Assembly: GCA_002367375.1 (NCBI GenBank)
Contig: DFBR01000086.1
Location: 1 to 5,371, forward strand
Source of the DNA: Erythrobacter sp. UBA3075
GTDB lineage: Bacteria; Pseudomonadota; Alphaproteobacteria; Sphingomonadales; Sphingomonadaceae
DNA: 5,371 nucleotides
Reading direction: 5' to 3'
Part shown: positions 1 through 5,371 of the stretch, one piece after another
Layout of the letters: each line of letters begins with the position of its first letter
Position numbering within the stretch: the stretch's first letter is position 1
Notes under the pieces: generated by a model
What the model was told of the DNA's origin: nothing
Seen by the model: the letters and a program-made list of their open reading frames with translations, nothing else
Databases searched by the model: none
Made by a program: the position numbers and the translations under genes

Positions 1-597
1 AAGGCTGCCCTGTCCGCTGATCCCGGCATCGCTGAGGAATTGCGCGCCTGCGGCATCGGCGCTGGCTTCCTGCGTGCGGCTGAAAGAGAGGAAACTGCCC
101 ATCGCCGCCTGCTGGCCTGCTGCGAGCACACCCATTGCCGCCTCGCCTCCGCCAGCGAGCGCGGCGGCTGCGGCGAGCAGTGCGGATAGGAGAGTGATGC
201 GCGTTGCATTGCCTGCGCCTTCAGAAAAACGGTTGATATGGCCGCCGGTAATGTGGCCCAGCTCATGCGCCAGCACGCCTTGCACTTCGCCTGCATCATC
301 GGCTTCGTTGAGCAGGCCCGAATGCACGAAGATCCGCTGTCCGCCAGCGACAAAGGCGTTGATGGAATTGTCATTCACCAGCACCACTTCGACCGCGCCT
401 TCACCGAGGCCAGCGGATTCGGCAAGCGGATCGACCATGTCCTGCAACAGCTCTTCGGTCTCGGCGTCACGTAGAATGCTGATGCCTTGCGCCGCGACAG
501 GCTGGGAGACCATCGCCATAACAGCAACGATCGCGAGCAGATTTGCCATGAGGCGGGCCAGATATCTGGCAGGACGGAGAGTGGTGAGGCGAGTCAT
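1..597 (-). CDS. M48 family zinc metalloprotease, exported (BepA/YfgC-like), 3' part outside the window
   Basis: An open frame of 199 codons runs from ATG at 597 to the left edge without a stop, so the C-terminal part is missing. Residues 1-36 form a signal peptide: a basic start (R3, R8, R11, R15), a hydrophobic core around 18-30 and a likely cleavage after VAA before Q37, so the enzyme should act in the periplasm. The zinc site is intact: HELGH at 111-115 (H111 and H115 as ligands, E112 catalytic) and the downstream SRTQExxAD motif with E177 as the third ligand and D181. A hydrophobic alanine/leucine-rich stretch at about 136-160 lies between them, as in M48 proteins. Family knowledge: such periplasmic M48 proteases, often with C-terminal TPRs, degrade or help assemble outer-membrane proteins; the TPR part cannot be checked here. 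It starts 44 bases after the App1-like gene and probably shares its transcript. The only purine run (GGGGG, 600-604) is just 2 bases from the ATG, so the start is not firmly set; M17 is an alternative but would remove the basic n-region. Confidence 0.9.
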   Translation of the reverse strand, partial: MTRLTTLRPARYLARLMANLLAIVAVMAMVSQPVAAQGISILRDAETEELLQDMVDPLAESAGLGEGAVEVVLVNDNSINAFVAGGQRIFVHSGLLNEADDAGEVQGVLAHELGHITGGHINRFSEGAGNATRITLLSALLAAAAALAGGGEAAMGVLAAGQQAAMGSFLSFSRTQEASADAAGAQFLSDAGISGQGSL

Positions 598-641
598 ATC
601 CCCCACGCGTAGCGCCTCATGCGCTGAACGGAAACTGAAGA

Positions 642-1775
642 TCAGCCCACATCGCTCTGTCTGGCTGCCGCTTCCTTGGCAGTTTCGACCTTTTCAACCG
701 TGCGCACGATCTGTTCGGTCGCACCACCAGGGGCAAAGCCAAGTTCGCGCAGGAATTCGGCGCCCTGCGCATAGCTCGCGCCCGACCAAAGCGGCACGCC
801 AGCCGCTTCGATCAGGGCTTTGGCCGCCTGTTCCTCAGGAGAGAAGGCCTCTCCCGCGACCTGCCGCAGGAAGATTGCTGCGATGCGGCCGGGGTGGGTT
901 TCCACAGCATGGGCAAAGGCGGGCAGGTCGCCCTGCGTATCATCACCGATCAGCGCAAATTGCATCGCCGGATACATTGTCAGGATCGAAGCGATTGCCG
1001 CTTCCTTATGCGCCCCATGGCTGCTCCCACCCAGCGTTTCGCGGTTGAAGCCCCAAGTACGCAGCATCAGCGGGCCGAGCGGCAGACCCTTCAGCCGTTG
1101 GAATGCGACCAGATAGGAAAACAGGTTCCACGGGCTGGAGGAGATGTAGAAAAACGGGCGATGCGTTGCTGGCATCAGCTCGGCGGCGTGCAAATCGTCC
1201 TCTGCCTTGACTTGGCCACCGCCCAGCGCATCAAAAAAATTGTCAGCTTGCGGCACGGCGATGCGTTCATGCGGCAATTGCGCGAAGACCCGCTTCCAAT
1301 TGCGCACGATCTTGCGCGGACTGCCGGTAATGCCGGTTTCGATAATCGTGTCGTCAATGTCGGAAATCACCGCCAGCGTGCTGTCCGCACCCGGCGTCAG
1401 AACATGCGCATCAACGCTTTGCGGGCCCTCGCTGTTGATCCAGTGCAATTGCGCGACTTCCCACATGGGGTAGTCGGGCAAGTCCCATTCGGGTGACAGG
1501 GGAAGGTCGAAATGAACGAGGCCCGCGCGGTCGGTTGTGGCAGCGTGATCGATCAGTGGTCCGTTCGGCCCCTCAATCGTGAGTCGAACAGCGACGCCTT
1601 CGACTTTGCGGCTGGCGAATTGCGCCATCATCGTGCGCAGTGCGTGCCAGCGGGAGCCTTCGACAAATGCTGCCGGAGCAGAGCGCAATGCGCGCGCGGT
1701 CAGCACCAGTCGCCCGGCGCTCCGATAGCCGAAATAGGGTTGCAGGCGTGTGGCGATTTTGCGCGAGAAAACCAT
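642..1775 (-). CDS. App1-like phosphatase domain (DUF2183) protein, HAD-type
   Basis: The 377-residue product matches the phosphatidate phosphatase App1 catalytic family (DUF2183). Numbered from the ATG at 1775, HAD motif I is S-DIDDT-I at about 138-144 (two catalytic Asp plus Thr), motif II is the YISSSPWN segment near 210-217, a motif III Lys sits in the HKEA segment near 257, and motif IV is GDDTQGD at 277-283. All catalytic positions seem present. The first 130 residues (YFGYRS near 15-20, then a segment rich in beta-strand-like sequence) are the usual N-terminal part of bacterial members. In yeast, App1 dephosphorylates phosphatidate to diacylglycerol; the bacterial substrate is not established, so a lipid phosphatase role is inference. 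No signal peptide or membrane helix is seen, so it is probably cytoplasmic. Start choice: an in-frame TTG at 1793 would add six residues and directly follows a stop; neither site has a clear Shine-Dalgarno, and the ATG is preferred. It lies 53 bases after the PAS gene and 44 before the M48 gene. Confidence 0.88.
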   Translation of the reverse strand: MVFSRKIATRLQPYFGYRSAGRLVLTARALRSAPAAFVEGSRWHALRTMMAQFASRKVEGVAVRLTIEGPNGPLIDHAATTDRAGLVHFDLPLSPEWDLPDYPMWEVAQLHWINSEGPQSVDAHVLTPGADSTLAVISDIDDTIIETGITGSPRKIVRNWKRVFAQLPHERIAVPQADNFFDALGGGQVKAEDDLHAAELMPATHRPFFYISSSPWNLFSYLVAFQRLKGLPLGPLMLRTWGFNRETLGGSSHGAHKEAAIASILTMYPAMQFALIGDDTQGDLPAFAHAVETHPGRIAAIFLRQVAGEAFSPEEQAAKALIEAAGVPLWSGASYAQGAEFLRELGFAPGGATEQIVRTVEKVETAKEAAARQSDVG

Positions 1776-1828
1776 GCGATCAGCGCTAGCCAATCATGCA
1801 CGACTTGCCCACAGCTTTGCCGAATGGA

Positions 1829-3271
1829 TCAGCCGATCAGGCTACGCGCGGCCTTTTCAAGCAGCCCAGCGTTTTCAGGAACTTCACCCAGAACCACGAC
1901 TTCGCCAGCCTCGGTCCGGCGGACCATGACAAGCGCGAATTCCTCACCCTCGGCGGCCACCGATTCGAACCCGCGCGGTTCAATCGTGCGCAGCTTCCTG
2001 GCGGTAGTCTTGCGCGGACCTTTGCGGGCGGCGCGAGGAGCAGCACCCTTGGCGGCGCGGCGGAAAGCGCGTTCTTCTGCGACCACGCCTTTGAGGCCAC
2101 CCTCAGCCTGCGCAAGATGCTCACCCAGCGTGCCTTGCGCAATGTCATGGCGCTTCGCATAGGTCAGCACGGTGGCATATTCAGTAAGCCGGGTCTTATC
2201 GTAATCGACACCAAACACGAGCTTCACGACCGGAGTCATCGGTGCGCGCTGCTGCATCGCGATGCCCGCATCTTCCAGCAGTTCGGCAAAATCTTCGGGC
2301 GCAGCATGGGCAGCAATGGCAAAGTCCCATGCGCGGCTGACAGCATCATACAATGCGCTGCGGGTACGCTCTTCGCTGGTTGTCGCACGCTGCGCCGTTT
2401 CGCGCGCGGCGGCGAGCCAATCGGCAAGCTCGACCGGAGCCATTTCCATGGCTGAGGGAAGCATGTCTTCTTCTTCGTCGAAATCGGCAAGCGGAGCCGG
2501 CCCGGATACCGCGTCAGCCGAGAGGCCGCATTGCCCAGTCAGATCGAAGGACGGACGCGGCGCGATATCGCTGCCGGCATTGTCCAGGCTGGCGGGTCCG
2601 TCGGCCCAGTCGGTCAGATCATTGCCACGCGGCTGGCGTTCGCCATGGGCGAGGCTGTCATCCAGCGCCTGATCGATTTCGAGCAGCAGCTGGTCTGCGG
2701 AGCGGGCATCAGCCATCTCTTTCCAGTTGATGACGCCATAGATGAAATCAATCGTCTCATCATTGCTGGAGAACGGCAGCAGGATGCCGCGATACAGGAT
2801 CGTGGCCCCGGCATTGTTTACGAATTCAGCTTCGAAGCCGATTGGCGACTGGTTCGCCAAAATTTGCATGTAATGATCGGTGATGCGCGACAGGAGCGAA
2901 CGCGGCGGCACTTGCGAAAGGTGCTGCGGCGGTTCGTCTACGTCAGTGCATTCGGCTGCCAGCAGATCACCGATATAGGCAATGGCCGGGTCTTCGCCAT
3001 CAGTCGAGAAATCGAGCAGCACGCTGTTCGGGCCGAAATCGGGCAGCAAAGTGGGATCGAGATCGTCGATGGTGGGGAAATTGCGGTCTTCCAGCAGGCT
3101 GGCCCAGAAATTATACGCGCGCACCTGCATCCGGCGCTCATCATTGCCGATCGCCGGTGGCGGACCGTCGTCGACCGCATCGTCTTCATCCTGCACATCG
3201 GCGTCGAGCGTGCTGAATCCATCCAGATCCAACGCGTCGAGCGCATCGATATTGCCGCGCAAACTGTCCAT
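1829..3271 (-). CDS. PAS_5-like domain protein with unrecognised C-terminal half
   Basis: A 480-residue product without signal peptide or membrane segment. Residues 1-36 are very acidic. Residues about 51-186 look like the alphaproteobacterial PAS_5 family: a RAYNFWxSLLxDRxFP opening, a DLDP motif, a VLLDF strand, and a late GxxLPFSS...FIYGVINW strand pair. A linker rich in Asp, Glu and Pro (about 190-275) follows. Residues 278-400 are largely helical by appearance (an ELADWLAAARETAQR segment, then SALYDAVSRAWDFAIAA and LTEYATVLTYAKRHD) and match no family I know. A strongly basic Ala/Arg/Lys stretch (about 402-428) could touch nucleic acid, and a hydrophobic strand-rich end closes the protein. 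Function unknown; sensing by the PAS-like part is inference. The ATG at 3271 is chosen because GGGAAAGG lies 9 bases upstream; a TTG two codons earlier leaves only 3 bases. That ribosome binding site falls inside a hairpin (3274-3310). It may be cotranscribed with the App1-like gene. Confidence 0.82.
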   Translation of the reverse strand: MDSLRGNIDALDALDLDGFSTLDADVQDEDDAVDDGPPPAIGNDERRMQVRAYNFWASLLEDRNFPTIDDLDPTLLPDFGPNSVLLDFSTDGEDPAIAYIGDLLAAECTDVDEPPQHLSQVPPRSLLSRITDHYMQILANQSPIGFEAEFVNNAGATILYRGILLPFSSNDETIDFIYGVINWKEMADARSADQLLLEIDQALDDSLAHGERQPRGNDLTDWADGPASLDNAGSDIAPRPSFDLTGQCGLSADAVSGPAPLADFDEEEDMLPSAMEMAPVELADWLAAARETAQRATTSEERTRSALYDAVSRAWDFAIAAHAAPEDFAELLEDAGIAMQQRAPMTPVVKLVFGVDYDKTRLTEYATVLTYAKRHDIAQGTLGEHLAQAEGGLKGVVAEERAFRRAAKGAAPRAARKGPRKTTARKLRTIEPRGFESVAAEGEEFALVMVRRTEAGEVVVLGEVPENAGLLEKAARSLIG

Positions 3272-3416
3272 GCCCAAAAGCCTTTCCCTGGGTTGCAGGG
3301 ACCCTTTTGGCGCGACGTGGTAAATTTTCCGTGAAGTTGCGCCGGGATTTGACCGAAATCGTCACATTGTTGGCATCGCGCCCCAGAAGGGCGGCAAACA
3401 CCCGTTCTCGAACATA
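3272..3416. other. Intergenic region between the DUF2141 and PAS genes
   Basis: This is the longest gene-free stretch (145 bases) and the likely border between two transcripts. Apart from the hairpin next to the PAS gene I see only a weak GC dyad, CGCCC/GGGCG with a 5-base loop (about 3379-3393), without a U-run. I find no convincing -35/-10 pair on the minus strand, although a promoter for the PAS gene could well lie here. No plus-strand gene is supported. Confidence 0.5.
3274..3310 (-). promoter_or_regulatory. Hairpin covering the ribosome binding site of the PAS gene
   Basis: Read on the minus strand, an outer stem CCAAAAG (3310-3304) pairs with CTTTTGG (3280-3274), and an inner stem TCCCTG (3301-3296) pairs with CAGGGA (3290-3285) around a 5-base loop. 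An internal loop of GG against AAGG separates them. The Shine-Dalgarno GGGAAAGG lies at 3288-3281, in the inner 3' arm and internal loop, and the outer stem ends two bases before the ATG at 3271. There is no U-run after it, so it is not a standard intrinsic terminator. The pairing is seen in the sequence; a role in limiting translation is inference. Confidence 0.5.
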
Positions 3417-3890
3417 TTACAGCATGTAGCGCATACGGATGGTTTGCCGGCTCGATTCACCGCCTACCGTAAAGGCCGCATCATCGAAATCGGGTGGACC
3501 CATGCGCACCCGCGCATCACGGGAAAAGCCAAATCCCTCGGTCGGCATCATGCCCAAAGCGCGGTCGGCGCGGCCATTATCATTTTCGTCATGTAGCAGG
3601 GCAATCGCATAGGTGCCCGGCGCGACATCGGTGAAATGCAGCACGGTCGCTTCGCCCGCAGGAACCACTACGCGGTAGCCCTGCTCGGCATCCTGGCAAC
3701 GCGGAAAGCGCTCTTCATCGCGCGTCATGCAGGCGCGCACGACACCTTCGGTGTTGCGCAGATTGGTGATTTCCACCGTAATGTCAGAGCCGGTCGTCTC
3801 AGCCTGAAGCGGTGTAGTGAAAGCAGTAGCAGCCAGCGCTGCCATCAGGGCCGTATTGCGGGCTGCCCCAGTCCTTTGTCGGTTTTGCAC
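3417..3890 (-). CDS. DUF2141 domain protein, secreted
   Basis: A 157-residue product of the DUF2141 family. From the GTG at 3890, residues 1-30 make a signal peptide: n-region with R4, R6 and R11, hydrophobic TALMAALAATAF, and cleavage after LQA. The mature part is a small beta-type domain with the family's typical features: an early GVVRACM strand, a FTDVAPGTYAIALLHDENDNG segment (about 86-106) and a GFGFSRDA motif (119-126) followed by PxFDDAAF. D101, N103, N105 and D109 resemble a calcium-binding loop. C54 and C65 could form a disulphide in the periplasm. The family's function is unknown. Start choice: GTG at 3890 has GGGA six bases upstream (3897-3900); TTG at 3902 has no ribosome binding site, and ATG at 3845, though it forms TGATG with the upstream stop, would give a signal peptide without positive charges. 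The chosen start overlaps the membrane hydroxylase gene by 46 bases, suggesting coupled translation. Confidence 0.88.
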   Translation of the reverse strand: MQNRQRTGAARNTALMAALAATAFTTPLQAETTGSDITVEITNLRNTEGVVRACMTRDEERFPRCQDAEQGYRVVVPAGEATVLHFTDVAPGTYAIALLHDENDNGRADRALGMMPTEGFGFSRDARVRMGPPDFDDAAFTVGGESSRQTIRMRYML

Positions 3891-4570
3891 AAATGATCCC
3901 AAAATCTGAAGTAGAGGCCGTAATTGCAGCGATATTCGTCATGGTGCCGCTGGTGATGGCTGGCTGTTATCAGCCAATTGCCTGCTGACGAATGAACAAG
4001 CCAGCGCGGAAACATCTCCCAGCCCATATGATTGGTGACGCCCATCACCGTCATGATGACAAGAACCATGGCTAGCATAGAGATGTGAATCGGGATGAGG
4101 AACACCAGCGCCGGGATGACGATGGCACCCGTCAGCGCCTCTATCGGATGAAAGCTCATCGCGGCCCAGGCTGTAGGTGGGCGGCTGGCATGGTGGACAG
4201 CATGGGCCACGCGAAACCATTTGGGCTGATGCATCAGGCGGTGGGTCCAGTAGAACCACGTGTCATGCGCAAGCAGATAGAGGGCCAGCGACAACGGCAG
4301 ATACCACAACGGAAAACTGCCGATATCGGTATAGACGCGGGTCCAGCCGTGGTTGTGCCAGCCCCAGGCGACTATGCCAGCAGGCGCGCCATAGATCGCT
4401 GCCGAAGTGAGAGACCAGAAAATTTCCTTGCGGATTTGCGGGGCGAGCCCGTCATACAGGCCGGGCCGCAAGCGCGCAGTGGCCCAGGCGAACAATCCGC
4501 TCGTCGCCAGATAACGCAGCGCAACAATGGCCGTCATGACGAGCGCGGAAAGGAGGATGGCAGTGTCCAT
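3845..4570 (-). CDS. Sterol desaturase/fatty acid hydroxylase family membrane protein
   Basis: A 241-residue integral membrane di-iron enzyme of the fatty acid hydroxylase superfamily (PF04116 type). The histidine motifs are visible in order: H102-x7-H110-RLM-H114, then H123-AV-H126-H127, further histidines at 141 and 181, H193, and the last motif H205-H206-QR-H209-H210 followed by an NYGLYFRFWDHL segment typical of the family end. Hydrophobic segments lie at about 3-25, 52-72, 86-104 and 145-178. Family members use O2 and an electron donor to hydroxylate or desaturate lipids such as sterols, fatty alcohols, sphingoid bases or carotenoids; the substrate here cannot be read from the sequence. 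The frame is open upstream to 4654, but ATG at 4570 is preferred because the membrane helix starts there and the extra residues would overlap the end of mmcB. It follows mmcB by 50 bases, and its stop overlaps the DUF2141 gene. Confidence 0.92.
   Translation of the reverse strand: MDTAILLSALVMTAIVALRYLATSGLFAWATARLRPGLYDGLAPQIRKEIFWSLTSAAIYGAPAGIVAWGWHNHGWTRVYTDIGSFPLWYLPLSLALYLLAHDTWFYWTHRLMHQPKWFRVAHAVHHASRPPTAWAAMSFHPIEALTGAIVIPALVFLIPIHISMLAMVLVIMTVMGVTNHMGWEMFPRWLVHSSAGNWLITASHHQRHHDEYRCNYGLYFRFWDHLCKTDKGLGQPAIRP
3897..3900 (-). promoter_or_regulatory. Shine-Dalgarno supporting the GTG start of the DUF2141 gene
   Basis: On the minus strand GGGA is followed six bases later by GTG at 3890. 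It lies inside the 3' end of the upstream hydroxylase gene. It is a short match, but it is the only one near the three candidate starts that also keeps a charged signal peptide. Confidence 0.4.
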
Positions 4571-4620
4571 GTCAGCCCGCTTTATGCCGTTTGGGTGAAG
4601 AAAGCTCCACCCTTCACTTC

Positions 4621-5142
4621 TCAACCGGCCAGATCGCCGCCCCAATTGGCGCATTGCGGGTCCGCGGACACAAGCTGGCGGCGCATCGAAGTGCGCGCCA
4701 GCCGCTCAACTTCGACCCGCCGCCGCGCGGCGGCCAGCGGATGGCTGGGGGCAGGGCGGACGATTTCCGCATCATATTCGTCGGCCACGATAACGCCGCA
4801 GCAATCGGGCCGGTAATCCGCGCTGTCGAGGATCTTGCGATCCAGCTCTGGCGGCAGGCCCCAGTAAAAGCGGTCGCAAAAATCAAGATAATCGGGCCAT
4901 TTGCCATCACCGAGCAGATCGCCACGCGCGGTTTTGACCTCCACAATGACGATCTTGCCCTTCGCATCGATCCCCATCAGATCCGCCCGCCGCCCGTTGC
5001 GCAGCGGCATTTCAGTGAGCGCCCAGATGCCGTTGCGCGCAAACAGGCGGCCAATTCCGCGACACACTGCGCGCGAACGCAGAGCGAATTCGTCGGGTGT
5101 TTCGGCAGGAGGGCTGAGCTGGGCTGTGAGCGAATCAGGCAT
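4621..5142 (-). CDS. mmcB: MmcB family DNA repair protein
   Basis: A 173-residue protein of the MmcB family, a PD-(D/E)xK nuclease-fold family of alphaproteobacteria. Visible fold residues are E44, the RRADLMGID segment with D54, and the IVEVK motif with E68 and K70, followed by a conserved-looking DYLDFCDRFYWGLP stretch (84-97) and a CCGVIVADEYDAEIVR strand region (114-129). A helical, arginine-rich tail ends the protein. In Caulobacter, MmcB is an SOS-induced protein needed for tolerance to DNA damage; the exact biochemical activity is not settled. The context agrees: a GAAC-N7-GAAC LexA box ends 12 bases before the start codon, within a sigma70-like promoter. The ATG at 5142 has no Shine-Dalgarno and lies five bases after the -10 element, so the mRNA is probably leaderless. 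No in-frame start codon was found between it and the LexA box. Confidence 0.93.
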   Translation of the reverse strand: MPDSLTAQLSPPAETPDEFALRSRAVCRGIGRLFARNGIWALTEMPLRNGRRADLMGIDAKGKIVIVEVKTARGDLLGDGKWPDYLDFCDRFYWGLPPELDRKILDSADYRPDCCGVIVADEYDAEIVRPAPSHPLAAARRRVEVERLARTSMRRQLVSADPQCANWGGDLAG

Positions 5143-5147
5143 GACGC

Positions 5148-5177
5148 ATGATAGGAACGAAATAAGAACACCGTCAA
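5148..5177 (-). promoter_or_regulatory. Sigma70-like promoter of mmcB
   Basis: On the minus strand TTGACG (5177-5172, five of six to consensus) and TATCAT (5153-5148, five of six) are separated by 18 bases. Only five bases (5147-5143) separate the -10 element from the mmcB ATG, so transcription should begin at or within a base or two of the start codon. The LexA box fills most of the spacer. Confidence 0.68.
5155..5169 (-). promoter_or_regulatory. LexA (SOS) box, alphaproteobacterial type
   Basis: GAAC-GAAATAA-GAAC on the plus strand, read as GTTC-TTATTTC-GTTC on the minus strand, is a perfect match to the alphaproteobacterial LexA direct-repeat consensus GTTC-N7-GTTC. It sits between the -35 and -10 elements of the mmcB promoter, where bound LexA would block RNA polymerase. 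MmcB is a known SOS gene in Caulobacter, which supports the call. Confidence 0.88.
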
Positions 5178-5200
5178 GCGATGAGATGCACCGAGGCGAG

Positions 5201-5371
5201 TCAGGCGCCTGAGCAGGTGGGGGGCCGCGATTCCGCGCCGCGTTCCGGCGTCAGTAAGGCGACAAGCGCGGCGTATGTAGCGATAAATTCCTGCCGCAGT
5301 GCCATGGCGGCAGGCTGGCAATCCGCCCCGCGCGCCTGCAGTGCCAGCAATGTCGCAAGCCCCGGCTCCAT
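5201..5371 (-). CDS. Unidentified ORF at the right edge (C-terminal part or small complete protein)
   Basis: An open frame of 56 codons ends at TGA (5201-5203), 23 bases before the mmcB -35 element. Its first codon at the window edge happens to be ATG, so it may be a complete small protein or just the tail of a longer one; the missing upstream sequence decides. The product is alanine/leucine-rich and probably helical (TLLALQARGADCQPAAMALR, then EFIATYAALVALLTPE), with a polar end. Codon use resembles the neighbours. I do not recognise a family and assign no function. Confidence 0.45.
   Translation of the reverse strand: MEPGLATLLALQARGADCQPAAMALRQEFIATYAALVALLTPERGAESRPPTCSGA

Noticed and set aside
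591..595. GAGTC (CcrM methylation motif) next to the M48 start codon
   Set aside because: GANTC motifs are expected by chance at this frequency and there is no cluster in the region.
74..1048. Long plus-strand open frame of 324 codons
   Set aside because: It lies opposite the M48 and App1-like genes, whose catalytic motifs are intact on the minus strand. Its product is low-complexity Ala/Ser/Arg/Pro sequence typical of antisense frames in high-GC DNA.
2531..3334. Plus-strand open frame of 267 codons
   Set aside because: It mirrors the PAS gene in antisense. The minus-strand frame has a ribosome binding site and a recognisable domain, while this one has neither.
3379..3393. CGCCC/GGGCG dyad as a terminator for the hydroxylase/DUF2141 transcript
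   Set aside because: The stem is only five base pairs with no U-run following on the minus strand.
3404..3413. GTTC-TC-GAAC inverted repeat just after the DUF2141 stop, as a second LexA site
   Set aside because: Its spacing and inverted orientation do not match the alphaproteobacterial GTTC-N7-GTTC direct repeat, and it is not near a clear promoter.
4085..4816. Plus-strand open frame of 243 codons
   Set aside because: It runs opposite the hydroxylase and mmcB genes and shows no domain of its own.
4977..5321. Minus-strand open frame of 114 codons overlapping the start of mmcB
   Set aside because: It is out of frame with mmcB, has a Cys/Arg-rich product without family features, and runs through the LexA promoter.

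Overview
The window looks like ordinary chromosomal DNA from an alphaproteobacterium, most likely Sphingomonadales and possibly Erythrobacteraceae. This is inference from moderately high G+C, an MmcB-family DNA-repair gene preceded by an alphaproteobacterial LexA box (GAAC-N7-GAAC), a PAS_5-like domain protein, a bacterial App1/DUF2183 protein and a DUF2141 protein. No mobile element, tRNA, rRNA or CRISPR array is visible, and base composition shows no obvious island.

All supported genes lie on the minus strand, so the biological reading order is from high to low coordinates: (i) the 3' part, or possibly the whole, of an unidentified small ORF at the right edge (5201-5371); (ii) mmcB (4621-5142), with a promoter carrying the LexA box in its spacer and no room for a leader; (iii) a sterol desaturase/fatty acid hydroxylase family membrane enzyme (3845-4570); (iv) a secreted DUF2141 protein (3417-3890) whose start overlaps the hydroxylase end; (v) after a 145-bp gap, a PAS_5-like protein with an unrecognised C-terminal half (1829-3271), whose ribosome binding site is buried in a predicted hairpin; (vi) an App1-like HAD phosphatase (642-1775); (vii) the N-terminal 199 residues of an exported M48 metalloprotease (1-597), cut by the window edge.

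Genes ii-iv are close together or overlapping and could form one transcript beginning at the LexA-controlled promoter. Genes v-vii form a second close-packed run. Apart from the hydroxylase/DUF2141 pair, which looks translationally coupled, the genes do not make an obvious single pathway. I see no complete new system. The best leads are regulatory: an SOS promoter that should give a leaderless mmcB mRNA, and a hairpin masking the ribosome binding site of the PAS gene. No gene-free stretch exceeds 300 bases; the longest is 3272-3416.
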